Below, one piece after another: positions 1 through 9,063 of a stretch of DNA of 64,000 bases. Position 1 is the stretch's first letter; every line of letters begins with the position of its first letter. The position numbers and the translations under genes are program-made. A model generated the notes under the pieces. It was not told where the DNA came from. It did no database searches and saw only the letters and a list, made by a program, of their open reading frames with translations. This DNA is from Streptomyces sp. NBC_00572 (GTDB lineage Bacteria > Actinomycetota > Actinomycetes > Streptomycetales > Streptomycetaceae), in assembly GCF_026341815.1 (NCBI RefSeq), contig NZ_JAPENX010000001.1:5022001-5086000 (forward strand), in the 5' to 3' direction.

Positions 1-900
1 GGCCGCCCAATCGGCGACCAGACCGCCGAGGATCGTTCCGGCGAAATAGCCGATCCCCATGGGCATGAGGACGACGGACGCGGTCTGGGTGGTGAAGCCG
101 TAGACCTCGACGAGGAAGACCACGGCGAAGGAGAAGACGAGCAGGTGCCCGGAGAGGAGCCTGGAGACCAGGAGAACCACCAGGGTGGGGATCTTCAGGA
201 GGGACGCGACCTGGCGTCGGCTCACCAGGCCGGAGGCGTCCCGGGTGGCGTGGTCGAGGTCGGTGAGCTGCGGCTCGGAGGCGCCCCGGCCCGGGTCGCG
301 CAGCAACCGCCACAGCACGAGGCCGAAGAGGATGCTGAACGCGCCGATCGCCCACAGGCCCCAGCGCCACCCGTCCTCCACGCCCGCGAGCTGGCCTTTG
401 AGCGTGGCGAAGACCGACGAGGCCAGCGCGGTCGCCCCGAAGAGCATGCCGACGGCCCGGCCGCGGGACGAGCTGTCGAACAGGTCACCGACAAAGGTCG
501 TGATGATCGGGTGGGCTCCGGCGTATCCCGCGGTGAGCAGGGTCGAGAACAGCAGGAGCTGGGTGAAGTTCTGGGCGAAGCCCGCAGCGATGCCCCAGAT
601 GCCCCACATGCCGGTGCAGATGACGAGCACCGCCTTGCGGGACCAGCGCTCGGCGGCCCACACCCACAGCGGTGCGGTGATCACGCCGATCAGCTTGCCC
701 GCGGCGGTCAGGACTCCCAGGGCGCCGAGCGAGAGCCCGAGGGCCTGCCGGATCACCGGGAACAGGCCGCCGATCATGCCGGCTTCGGTGTTGTCGACGA
801 GCATGGCGCCGCCCAGGAGCGACAGCTGCCGCCACCGGCCGGGAACTCTGGTGTTCGGGGCCCGTCCGGTTCTGGAGGGATCCTGGATAAGCTCGGGCAT
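1..900 (-). CDS. MFS transporter (3' end beyond window)
   Basis: Reading leftward from an ATG at 900, an open frame of 300 codons runs off the left edge. It encodes a multi-pass membrane protein with about eight hydrophobic helices visible. A charged loop, WAAERWSRKAV, follows the second helix as in the major facilitator superfamily (loop 2-3 signature). The first transmembrane stretch starts near residue 27. It lies 113 nt downstream of the sulfatase gene on the same strand, so it probably belongs to that operon and moves a substrate or product of the sulfatase. That functional link is inference; the substrate cannot be read from the sequence. The C-terminal part is missing only because the window ends. 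Confidence 0.85.
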   Translation of the reverse strand, partial: MPELIQDPSRTGRAPNTRVPGRWRQLSLLGGAMLVDNTEAGMIGGLFPVIRQALGLSLGALGVLTAAGKLIGVITAPLWVWAAERWSRKAVLVICTGMWGIWGIAAGFAQNFTQLLLFSTLLTAGYAGAHPIITTFVGDLFDSSSRGRAVGMLFGATALASSVFATLKGQLAGVEDGWRWGLWAIGAFSILFGLVLWRLLRDPGRGASEPQLTDLDHATRDASGLVSRRQVASLLKIPTLVVLLVSRLLSGHLLVFSFAVVFLVEVYGFTTQTASVVLMPMGIGYFAGTILGGLVADWAA

Positions 901-1013
901 GACGCCTCGCTTCCTCTAGGTGTGTGGTCTCTTCGCTGGAGATGCACGGGGGAAAGGGGTGTGTCGGTCGGTGACGGGGCGGCAACCCCGTCACCGGCCA
1001 CTTCGTCGGTGGT

Positions 1014-2780
1014 TCAGAGTGCGGCGAGTTCCTCGGCCACCGCCATGAGCGCGTCTCGGGGCATGGCCCCGGCCGCCACCGCCGCGACGTCGATCAGCGG
1101 CATGGGCCCGAGGAGCTGGAGGAGCTCGGAGTCGAACAGGCTGGGCAGATGCCTGCGCAGCACGACGGAGGTGACCGGGTCGGACATCAGCGTCCGCATC
1201 GGCGTCCGCAGCGACACCCGCCCGGCCGGGAACTCCTCGGGCCGCGGCAGCGCTTCCGCAGCCCGCTCGGCCTGGGCGCGCTGAGCGCGCACCAACAGGT
1301 GCTTCTCGGTCACCGGGTCGTCGGCGGGCAGCCCGAGCCTCTCGTACTGGCTCGGCGGCGCGTCGCTCTCCCGCATCAGGCCGACCAGCAGGGAGGCCAT
1401 GCGCAACTCGGCCTCGTCATCGACCAGCGGGGCCAGCTGCTCCGGATCGCTCCCCAGGTCGAACAGGAGAGTGCCGTGCTGATAGGGGTTGAGGAGGCTG
1501 CGTCCGGGCGTGCGCAGGGTGCGGACGCCCTTGGTGAAGCCGAACGGCTCGGCCAGCTCCGCGTCCACCAGCTCGGCCGGGCTGAACCGGCCGCGCATGT
1601 GGGTGGGCATCAGCGTGTGCTCGTACAGCGGGGCGTTGTCGGACGAGACGGGCGCCCGCATGTACACGTACCGTCCGTCGGTGACGTTGACGTGCCCGCC
1701 GTGCGCGCCGAAGAGACCGGCCTCCCGTACCGGAGCGTCGTCGGCGACCGGCAGCGGCGCGCCCTGTACGTCGGCCGGTCGGTCGACGCCGAAGTACTCC
1801 AGGACCGTCGGCGCCAGGTCGATCGTCTGCACGAGTGCCGAACGCCGCTCACCGGCCGTCTCCGGATGGCGCGGGTCCCAGGCGAACAGCGGCAGATGGA
1901 CGAGCTCGTTGTACCAGGGTTGCACCCACTTGGCCCACCAGCCCTTCTCGCCGAGCAGGAACCCGTGGTCGGTGTTGACGATGAGCAGGGTGTCGTCCCA
2001 CAGTTCCAGCTCGTCCATGGTGTCCAAAACGCGGCCCAGGGAGCGGTCACACATGGAGAGCAGCGCCGCGTACTCGAAGCGGGCGTGTGCCACCTGGTCG
2101 TCGGTCTCGGTCACCCGCTTGTAGTCGGGCCAGTCGAAGTGCGGCCCGTCGTATTCGTGCGGGTAGAGGTCCTTGTACCGCTGGTGGGAGAAGAAGGGCT
2201 CGTGCGGGTCGAAGGTCTCGATCTGTACGAACCAGCGGTCGGTGTCCTTGTTGGTACGGATGAACTCCAGACCGGCGTCGAAGGTCAGCGTCTGCGGATG
2301 CCGGTCCTCCGTCGCCATGTAGGAGCGGTTGATCCAGTCCTGGCGGTACGCGGGGGTACGCATTCGCTTCAGCCCCTCGGGTATCTCGGGGTCCGCGACG
2401 TGGCCCTTCCACGGGTCGCCCTCCTGCCCGCGGAAGAACTCCCAGGTGTTGTACCGGCCGTGGTAGGTGGCCCCGCCGTCCTCCCAGTAGTGCGGATGGT
2501 CGCTCGCGAGATGGGTGTAGACGCCGTTCTGCGAGAGCAGTTCGGGCATCGAGTCGTCGAACGGCTCCAGCGGTCCCCAGCTACGGTGCAGGAAGTTGTG
2601 ACGGCCGGTGTGCAACTCCCGGCGGGCTGGCATGCAGGGCAGCGAACCCGCGTACGCGTTGTCGTACGTGACCGCCCGTTCGGCGAGGCGCGCGAAGTTC
2701 GGCGCGTGCGTCCAGTCGGAGCCGTAGGGCGGCAGCATGCGCCTGTTGAGACTGTCGAACATGACCATGATGGCCTTCAT
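1014..2780 (-). CDS. Type I sulfatase (formylglycine-dependent)
   Basis: 588 aa. The N-terminus has the metal-binding Asp of alkaline-phosphatase-fold sulfatases (FDS, D9). The type I signature CMPARRELHTGR follows; Cys49 is the residue normally converted to formylglycine. Further family landmarks are FDPHEPFF and NTDHGFLLGEKGWW, which supply metal and substrate ligands. The product should hydrolyse a sulfate ester (or act as a phospho- or phosphonohydrolase of the same fold); the substrate is unknown. No signal peptide is seen, so it is probably cytoplasmic. The start ATG overlaps the stop of the PadR gene (ATGA, 2777-2780), giving translational coupling. An MFS transporter follows downstream. 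Confidence 0.9.
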   Translation of the reverse strand: MKAIMVMFDSLNRRMLPPYGSDWTHAPNFARLAERAVTYDNAYAGSLPCMPARRELHTGRHNFLHRSWGPLEPFDDSMPELLSQNGVYTHLASDHPHYWEDGGATYHGRYNTWEFFRGQEGDPWKGHVADPEIPEGLKRMRTPAYRQDWINRSYMATEDRHPQTLTFDAGLEFIRTNKDTDRWFVQIETFDPHEPFFSHQRYKDLYPHEYDGPHFDWPDYKRVTETDDQVAHARFEYAALLSMCDRSLGRVLDTMDELELWDDTLLIVNTDHGFLLGEKGWWAKWVQPWYNELVHLPLFAWDPRHPETAGERRSALVQTIDLAPTVLEYFGVDRPADVQGAPLPVADDAPVREAGLFGAHGGHVNVTDGRYVYMRAPVSSDNAPLYEHTLMPTHMRGRFSPAELVDAELAEPFGFTKGVRTLRTPGRSLLNPYQHGTLLFDLGSDPEQLAPLVDDEAELRMASLLVGLMRESDAPPSQYERLGLPADDPVTEKHLLVRAQRAQAERAAEALPRPEEFPAGRVSLRTPMRTLMSDPVTSVVLRRHLPSLFDSELLQLLGPMPLIDVAAVAAGAMPRDALMAVAEELAAL

Positions 2781-3370
2781 GCGGAGGAATCCCCTCTCTC
2801 GGTGTCCGGCGTACGGTGGTGTCCGAGGCGTTCCCGCATGCCCTCCAGCCAGGCCACCCAGGTGTCGACAGCCGACGCTCCGTACGCGTGCAGCTCGTCG
2901 AAGACCTCTTGGGCCAGCCCCGGGTCCAGCTCGGGCAGCGGGCCTTCGAAGCGCAGGGTGCGGTCGCGGCCACGGTTGCGGGCGATCTGGGCGCGCCGAT
3001 AAGCGAGTTCGGTCTCGATCAGACCGATCGCGGCCTGCCGGTTGAGCGGGGCGGTGAAGGCGAACCGGGCCAGGAAGTCCGGATCCTGGAACCGGCTGGT
3101 CGGCTCGTACGGCGAACGGACCCACTCCCACAGCACGTCACGCCCACGCGGGGTGAGGTGGTACACCTTCGCGTCCGGCCGCCCCTCCCGCGGATCGACC
3201 TCGAACGCTACCCAGCCGTCGGCCGTCATCCGCCCGAGCAACCGGTAGATCTGGCTGTGATGCGCCCGTGACCGCAGGAACTGGCCCTCGGTCTCGACCC
3301 AACGGCCCAAGTCGAAGCCGCTCCGTGGGCGCCCCGCGATCAACGCGAGCAGCACGTATTCGAACTTCAC
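2777..3370 (-). CDS. PadR-family transcriptional regulator
   Basis: 197 aa from a GTG at 3370, chosen because the conserved PadR N-terminus (KFEYVLLALIAG) begins right there, after a purine-rich stretch (GGTGGTGGG). Residues 1-80 form the winged helix, with the recognition region around SQIYRLLGRMTADGWV and the wing at DAKVYHLTPRGRDVL. The C-terminal half, about 100 residues, is the helical dimerisation arm of PadR subfamily 1 (Vir_act_alpha_C type). The stop overlaps the sulfatase start by 4 nt. It is the first gene of the leftward operon and probably represses itself and the sulfatase-transporter pair in response to an unknown ligand. Confidence 0.88.
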   Translation of the reverse strand: MKFEYVLLALIAGRPRSGFDLGRWVETEGQFLRSRAHHSQIYRLLGRMTADGWVAFEVDPREGRPDAKVYHLTPRGRDVLWEWVRSPYEPTSRFQDPDFLARFAFTAPLNRQAAIGLIETELAYRRAQIARNRGRDRTLRFEGPLPELDPGLAQEVFDELHAYGASAVDTWVAWLEGMRERLGHHRTPDTERGDSSA

Positions 3371-3384
3371 CGGCCCACCACCCC

Positions 3385-3414
3385 TATGTGCACTGTCATC
3401 TATGTGTTCAGTGT
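3385..3414. promoter_or_regulatory. Direct repeats upstream of padR: candidate operator
   Basis: Two near-identical 14-mers begin with TATGTG at 3385 and 3401, a 16-bp period, and share TATGTG followed by an ACTG/CAGTG core. They lie 15-45 nt upstream of the GTG start of the PadR gene, where an autorepressor would bind. The repeat is seen directly; its use by PadR is inference. Confidence 0.4.
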
Positions 3415-4067
3415 TGTAGGCGCTGTGCGGAGGGGCGTCAATGGATCCGGCGCGCACTTATCAAGGCCGTATCACGCCGTTCATGCTCAGCCGTGGTCGT
3501 GGCGGAGCCGAGTGGTCGGTGCGTCGTGGCTGGCTCCTCCAGCCGATGGCGTCGTGTGGCGGGAGGGGGGAAGGGGTGCCGTTCGCAGCCGGACGAGTCC
3601 GTTTCACCCCGCGATTTGTTCAGCGCGGTGCTGCGTCAGCATGCCCAGTCGAGGAGTGGCGGATGGCGAAGTGGCGCGTCGGCGGTGCTGAAGCGCTCCG
3701 TGCCGACCGCGTACGGCAGTCGCGCCTTCTTGTATGCCCCCTGGCGAGATTTGGTCGACTCCCCACGGCTCTGACCTCGGGCCCCACGTCAGGTCGCAGA
3801 GCGAACCTTCGCTCACCTGCTCAGGCCCCGCTGCCTACGGATCCGCTGAAGGATCCCGCGACGACACCCACGAAGCCGGCGTCACCTCGCCCGCCGGCAC
3901 GGGACGGCCGTGGCATGGCATGGACGCGTCGGGCTCGACCCCGAGCGCATCACCTTGCAGGAAGAATGTTCTGCCGGGAATGGTGACGCTCGCTTGACGC
4001 CGGTGTCCGGTTGCCCCTACCGCGCGGTGGGCTCCGGAGGTGCAAGACGTCGTTTCATCCTGCTGTC
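3415..4067. other. Intergenic, no supported gene
   Basis: About 650 nt between the PadR promoter and the decayed transposase. Several frames are open, but none has convincing codon bias or a recognisable product. The stretch near 4045-4080 directly follows the transposase stop and probably contains one end of the insertion sequence. I could not identify matching terminal inverted repeats by eye. Confidence 0.5.
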
Positions 4068-4885
4068 TCATCTTGGGATGCGGCTTTGCTGTACTGGTGA
4101 CGGGTCGCGCCAGGAGATGGTGCTCTCGCCGGTGAGGCGGCGGGCCATGAGGTCGGTCATGGCGAGGTGGATCACGGCTTCGGAACGGTGCGGGAGGGTC
4201 TCGTAGCCGCGGGCCAGGCGGCGGTGGAGCATCAGCCGGCCGTAGGTCCGCTCCACCGCCCACCGTTTCGGGATCGGAGTGAACCCTCCGGCCCCAGGGG
4301 TGCGTTGGACGATTTCGAGGTCGATGCCGAGGGTGGCGGCGTGGACGGCGAAGTGCTTGCGGTAGCCGCCGTCGACCCATGCTTTGCGCAGGGTGGGGTG
4401 GTGGGCGGCGGTCTGCTCCAGGCGGGTGTGGCCGACGGTGGGGTCCTGCGTGCCGGCAGCGGTGACCAGCGCTGCCAGCGCGCAGGCCGAGGGTGTCAAT
4501 GACGATGCTGCGCTTTCGGCCCACGATCTTCTTGCCCGCGTCGATGCCCTGGCTTCGGGCGGGGACGCTGGTGGCGGTCTTGACGCTCTGTGCGTCGATC
4601 ACGCAGGCCGACGGGTGGCGTTCTTGCCCTCCTGCTGGCGGACCAGTTCTCGTAACAGGCCGTTGAGCTGGCGAAGATGCCGTCCTTCTGCCACCTCGCG
4701 AAGTGGCCGTATGCGCTCTGGTGCGGCCGAAAGTCGTGCGACAGGTAGGCCGCCCTGGACGCCCACTGGCAGCCGGTGCGGCCCACGTAGAGGATCACGT
4801 TCATGATCTCACGCAGGTCATGCCGTGGTGGCCGGCCGAAGTCCAGGGCCCGCCCGCGACGTTCGAAGCGCCAGACCGGCAGCAC
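4068..4885 (-). pseudogene. IS5-family transposase, multiply frameshifted
   Basis: Pieces of one DDE transposase are spread over all three leftward frames. The N-terminal piece (LPVWRFERRGRALDFGRPPR, then MNVILYVGRTGCQW) starts near 4885. A short piece LNGLLRELVRQQEGKNA follows in a second frame near 4650. IDAQSVKTATSVPARSQG continues in a third frame from 4602, and the C-terminal piece starts near 4490. At least three frameshifts are needed to join them. The catalytic triad can still be seen: D in VIDAQS, D in WVDGGYRK and E in VERTYGRL. The element is dead and was presumably one cause of the rearranged surroundings. Family assignment to the IS5 group rests on these motifs alone. Confidence 0.85.
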
Positions 4886-5127
4886 CGGCTCAGCTCCCAG
4901 CGGGCTCCCATGCCCCGTCGCGCCGGTGGGCGAGGAAGAGCCCCTTCCAGATGCTCGCCAGCAGCGGGGTCGCGGTCATGACGATCGCCTCGCTCCTGTC
5001 CGGTGCGTGACGCCACTGTCGCAGCACTGCGGACAGTGTCACCCCGCCACCGACAGGCCCCGCCGACCTGCGCGAACGGCGTGCCGCGACGGCTCACCCG
5101 CCCGTCAGTCCGCCCGCGGCGGACGTG

Positions 5128-6396
5128 TCACCACCGCACGGGCAGCTCCCGCCTTCCCCGGATCAGCATCCCCGGGAGCCACTCCCCGGGCTCCCCGTCC
5201 GCCGCCAGGTCCGGGAGGCGCTTCAGGAGGGTGCCCAGCGCCACCTCGCCCTCGAGGCGGGCGAGGGGGGCGCCCAGGCAGAAGTGGATTCCGTGTCCGA
5301 AGGAGAGATTGCTCCGGGCGTCGCTGCGCCGTACGTCGAAGCGTTCCGGGTCGGGGAAGCGCGCCGGGTCGTGGTCCGCGCCGGCCATGGCGATCAGCAC
5401 GATGGCGCCGCGCGGCACCTGTACGCCGCCGATCTCGGTGTCCTGCAGGGCGATGCGCGGCGTGGTGGTCGCCACCGGACCGTCGTAGCGCAGCGTCTCC
5501 TCCACCAGCCCCGCCGCCAGCCCGGTCGGATCGGCCCGTACGGCCGCCAGCTGGTCGGGGTGATCGAAGAGCGCGCGCACGGCGTTGCCGATGGTGTTGA
5601 CCGTCGTCTCGTGCCCGGCGACGAGCAGCAGGAAGGCCAGCGAGACCAGCTCTTCCTCGGTGAGCCGGTCGCCGCCCTCGTCGACCGTGTGGACGAGGGC
5701 GCTGAGCAGGTCCTTCCCGGGGCTCTCGCGCTTGGCGGCGATGAGCCCGGCGAGATACGGCATGATCTGCTCGTACGCCTCCTTCTCCGCCTCGGGGCTG
5801 GTGGGCGCGAGGGTCTCGTTGGACCAGGCGTGGAAGGAAGCACGGTCCAGGCCGGGGACGCCGAGCAGTTCGGAGATGACGATCATGGGGAGCGGGGAGG
5901 CGAACGCCTCGATGATGTCGGCGCTGCGCGCACCGTCCGCCGTCATGCCGTCCAGCAGCTCGTCGGTGATCTCCTGGACGCGCTGCCGCATCCCCTCGAC
6001 CCGCCGGGCCGTGAACTCCTGCGACACCAGCTTCCGCAGCCGGGTGTGGTGGGGCGGGTCGCTCATCAGCATGTTGGAGTTGCCGAGCATGTTCAGGGCG
6101 TACGGCGGCTCCCAGCCGGGCTGCCGGTAGTCGCGCTGCCAGTCCCGGCTGAGGTGCGGGGAGCCGAAGGCCTCGCGCGCGGCTTCGTACCCGACCACGA
6201 GCCACACCACCCCCCTGTCGGGTCCCATTACCTGGTGCACCGGACCGCGCTCGCGCAGCCGGCGGAAGGCGGTGTACGGGTCGGCGACGAAGTCGGGGCT
6301 GAGCGAGGCGAGCACCTCGATCTCGCCGATGCTGTCGGGCCGGTCTGTTCTGTCGGGTATCGCGGGATCGACGGCGGCTTTCTCGGTCTCGGTCAC
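5128..6396 (-). CDS. Cytochrome P450 (bacterial class, CYP107-like)
   Basis: 422 aa, a normal length for a soluble actinobacterial P450, starting at GTG 6396 behind AAAGGGAA. The I-helix oxygen-activation motif AGHETT, the K-helix ExxR (EETLR) and the haem-binding loop FGHGIHFCLGAPLAR with the proximal ligand Cys373 are all present. It should insert oxygen into a small molecule using electrons from ferredoxin and a ferredoxin reductase; neither partner is nearby. The substrate is unknown. It stands alone between decayed genes, but its codon use and motifs are intact, so it is probably functional. The CYP107 assignment is a guess from overall appearance. Confidence 0.93.
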   Translation of the reverse strand: MTETEKAAVDPAIPDRTDRPDSIGEIEVLASLSPDFVADPYTAFRRLRERGPVHQVMGPDRGVVWLVVGYEAAREAFGSPHLSRDWQRDYRQPGWEPPYALNMLGNSNMLMSDPPHHTRLRKLVSQEFTARRVEGMRQRVQEITDELLDGMTADGARSADIIEAFASPLPMIVISELLGVPGLDRASFHAWSNETLAPTSPEAEKEAYEQIMPYLAGLIAAKRESPGKDLLSALVHTVDEGGDRLTEEELVSLAFLLLVAGHETTVNTIGNAVRALFDHPDQLAAVRADPTGLAAGLVEETLRYDGPVATTTPRIALQDTEIGGVQVPRGAIVLIAMAGADHDPARFPDPERFDVRRSDARSNLSFGHGIHFCLGAPLARLEGEVALGTLLKRLPDLAADGEPGEWLPGMLIRGRRELPVRW

Positions 6397-6984
6397 GACG
6401 GAATTCCCTTTCCTCAGGCCCGGGTTACCGGCCCCCGCCGGCCACTCCGAGCACGGCCGCTGACTTTAATCCCGCACCTCCACCCACACAACTACCCACT
6501 AGTCCCGCGTTCACCAAACTGACAAAGAACATCAAAAGAATTCGCTTACCAGAGCCACATATGCGGATGCGTCGGCAACGCGCCTGTGCGGACAGGCCAC
6601 CTCCGTCCCTGTGCTTCGACGTGGGGTTCCGCCGCATCGGCCGCCCTGTCTGCAGGGGGACAGGGCAACTGCGCCGCTCCTGGCCGGATTCAAGCGTCGA
6701 TAATTTCCTTCTGTGCCAATTTTCGCAGACGTCGTCTTGGTTCCGCCGCTGTCAAGGTCATCCATGGAGCTGAACTCTGACTGATTTCAAGCCAATTGAA
6801 ACTCAGTCACACCCTTCGCTCTGAGCGAACGGCTTCTCAACTCCCCCTGGATGGGGGGCGGAGTGCGTGTTAGCTTCGTTAAGCGCGAGAGGGTGGGTGG
6901 AATGCTGCTTCCGGCTCTAATTGGGCGCCGCTGTTGACGAAGGCGTGAGGGCCCTTGCCTGGGATGGCGAGGCGGCCGACGAGG
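6397..6984. other. Intergenic region upstream of P450
   Basis: About 590 nt without a supported gene. The part at 6465-6560 is noticeably richer in A+T than its surroundings and probably holds the P450 promoter. No clear operator or RNA gene was recognised. The left part of the nitroreductase remnant begins at its far end. Confidence 0.5.
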
Positions 6985-7321
6985 CGGCAACAGTGCGGGG
7001 CGCGAGACGTCAGCCGCGCTGGAGAAGGTGAGCCGGCAGACCAGGCAGGAGTCGGCCGGGGTGGGAAGTACTGCACATGGCAGCCAAGCCCGAGGCGTGG
7101 GCCGCGAGGTGAATGTTCTCCACCGCCGCGCCGATGGCCAGATGGTGGCGCAGCCTTCGAGGTCGAGCAAGGTCTGCGGCTGCGCGGCGTCGACGCGGCA
7201 GTTCAACGCCTCGTCATGGCTATGAACTGCCAGCGCCTGTTGCCGCCGGACGGCGCGTGGATGCCGTGGGCGACCAGGCGGCGGATGCCTTCGGGTGCAG
7301 CCGTGACTGACGTCGCGGACC
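6985..7321 (-). pseudogene. Nitroreductase-family remnant
   Basis: Leftward fragments of a flavin nitroreductase lie in different frames. From 7321 the frame reads IRRLVAHGIHAPSGGN, the classic FMN-binding N-terminal motif, then stops at 7203. A shifted frame continues with LNCRVDAAQPQTLLDLEGCA. A second shift gives LAIGAAVENIHLAAHASGL, the family's central helix. A third returns to CLVCRLTF. At least three frameshifts in 340 nt mean the gene is dead. Its 5' end overlaps the E2 remnant encoded on the other strand, so this junction is probably a rearrangement scar. Confidence 0.72.
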
Positions 7322-8239
7322 GCACGATCCGGGAGTTCCTCGTGCCCGACCTGGGCGAGGGGCTGCTCGACGCGACCATCGTCGAAGGGCTGGTGGTGCC
7401 GGGGGATACCGGCACCGTCAACCAGCCGCCGTGCGTCCTGGAGACGGCCAAGGCCGAGATGGAGAGCCTGTCCCCGTACGCCGGGACCGTCGTGGAACGG
7501 CGCGGCGAGCCGGGACAGACCCTGCCGGTGGGCACACCGCTGACCTTCATCGACAGCGGGGCGCCCGCGGGCACCGGCAGGGCTGGGCGTCGCCGAGGAC
7601 CCAGGTGCGGCCACGAGTGCCGGGCCGGACACGGCCGTCGGCGCGGTCAGCGCCGACCGTACCGGCGCTGATTCGGGACCGGTGCTCGTCGGATGCGGCA
7701 CGCGGGCAGGGTCGGACACCGGGCGGCGCGCGGTCCGCAGACGCCCCGCTCCCCGCCGTTCGCCGTCCACTGTGCCGACCGACATCGGGCGCCCCCGGGC
7801 CAAGCCGCCCGTACGGCATCTCGCCCGCAGGCTCGGGGTGGACCTGGCCGCGGCTGGGCGCCGGCTCGGGTCCGGACCTGTCGACCGTGCGGCTCGCCCA
7901 GGAACCGGCGCGGCTGACGGCCGGGGCGCGCGTGGGCGCATTCACCCCCCCCGTGAGCTGACCGGCTCCACCTTCATGGTCTCCAACTTCGGCGCACTCG
8001 GCCTGGATGAGGGCGTGCCGGTCGTCATCCACCCTGAGGCGGCGATCCTCGGCGTGGGGTCCATCCGTCCCCGCCCCCACGTCGTGGACGGCGACCGGCT
8101 CGTTGTACGTGTACGGCCCACTGCGAAGCTCACCTGCGCGTTCGACCGCCGGGTGTGTGATGGCGCCGAGGCCGCGGCCTTCCTCACCGCACTGGGCGCA
8201 CTCGTGGAGGACCCCGACACCATCCTGCTGCGGATGTGA
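7303..8239 (+). pseudogene. 2-oxoacid dehydrogenase E2 (dihydrolipoyl acyltransferase) remnant
   Basis: All three E2 domains are recognisable but broken. From a GTG at 7303 comes a lipoyl domain (LVPDLGEG, with the lipoylated Lys in ETAKAE). The frame ends at 7671. A second frame from 7682 carries a peripheral-subunit-binding motif (VRHLARRLGVDLAAAG) and the end of the acyltransferase core (TGSTFMVSNFGALGLDEG, PEAAILGVGSI). Most of the catalytic core is missing. The active-site motif HRVVDGA of this family appears as DRRVCDGA, so the catalytic His is lost. Length and motifs match branched-chain E2 rather than pyruvate E2. No E1 or E3 gene is nearby. Confidence 0.75.
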
Positions 8240-8454
8240 GCGGGCACCCACGCGCTCACTCCCTGTCCATGACTCCTGACTCCCTATGCCTGAGGAAACG
8301 GCGCCACCGAAGACGGCGTTATTGGAGTACGCGGACGCCCGACGGGCAGGGAGGCGGTAAAGGCGTCTTCTCGCGCCAGTTCACGTCGCCACTACGGATT
8401 TCAGGACGAACCGGGTGGGTCGCATCCGTACGTCGGCCTGAGCGTGCGTGGCAA

Positions 8455-9063
8455 TCAGGAGTCAAGGGGCGGTGTGAGCCCCGGCTCGATCGTCGAGCGG
8501 AGGTAGATGCGCGTCGTGCCCGGGGTGTACTCGTGCGAGAACACCTTCACGCAGTACGCGAGGTGCTCGGTATCGGGCGAATCCACGTTGTCGGGGCAGA
8601 ATCCTCCCATCAGTAGCCCGTCGACGAGCGTTTCGGGCTCCGGGAGCTTGAGGTGCGTGAATCCGGCCGCCGGACGGTAGTCCGACGGTTCGGGCTCCAG
8701 GTTGCGGATCATGCGGGCACCCTTGGGCGTCAGCGGAGCCAGGTACGCCTTCGCTTCGAGGGTCGGCAGTGTGAAACTGAGCAGCCCCGTGTCGTACCGC
8801 TCGCCGACCTTGTATCCGGCCCGCCGGTCCGCGGCGTTCGCGGGGACGCGCAGGCCGATCTGCTCACTCATCCACGCGGGCGTGGCGCCGGTCTCCCAGC
8901 AGCACTCCTTCTCCTTCCGGGCCGAGTCCGAGAGCCATGTGTCCGCGAGCAGGTAGAACGCGCCGAGTGCCACGACGACGACTCCCACGAGCCCCGCGGC
9001 TGCGACAAGCAGCCGACGCCTCAGGCGTGAGTCACCCGGCCGCATGCTGTCCACGTCACTCAC
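8455..9063 (-). CDS. Membrane-anchored hypothetical protein, possible immunity protein
   Basis: 202 aa from a GTG at 9063 that overlaps the stop of the preceding gene (GTGA). One hydrophobic segment at residues 13-37 follows an arginine-rich start, so the protein is probably anchored with most of its length outside the cytoplasm. The outer part has a Cys pair early (CCWETG) and two more Cys later (GFCPDN, AYCVKVF). I do not recognise the family. Strict coupling behind a toxin-like gene makes an immunity or partner role plausible, but that is inference from position only. Confidence 0.7.
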   Translation of the reverse strand: MSDVDSMRPGDSRLRRRLLVAAAGLVGVVVVALGAFYLLADTWLSDSARKEKECCWETGATPAWMSEQIGLRVPANAADRRAGYKVGERYDTGLLSFTLPTLEAKAYLAPLTPKGARMIRNLEPEPSDYRPAAGFTHLKLPEPETLVDGLLMGGFCPDNVDSPDTEHLAYCVKVFSHEYTPGTTRIYLRSTIEPGLTPPLDS

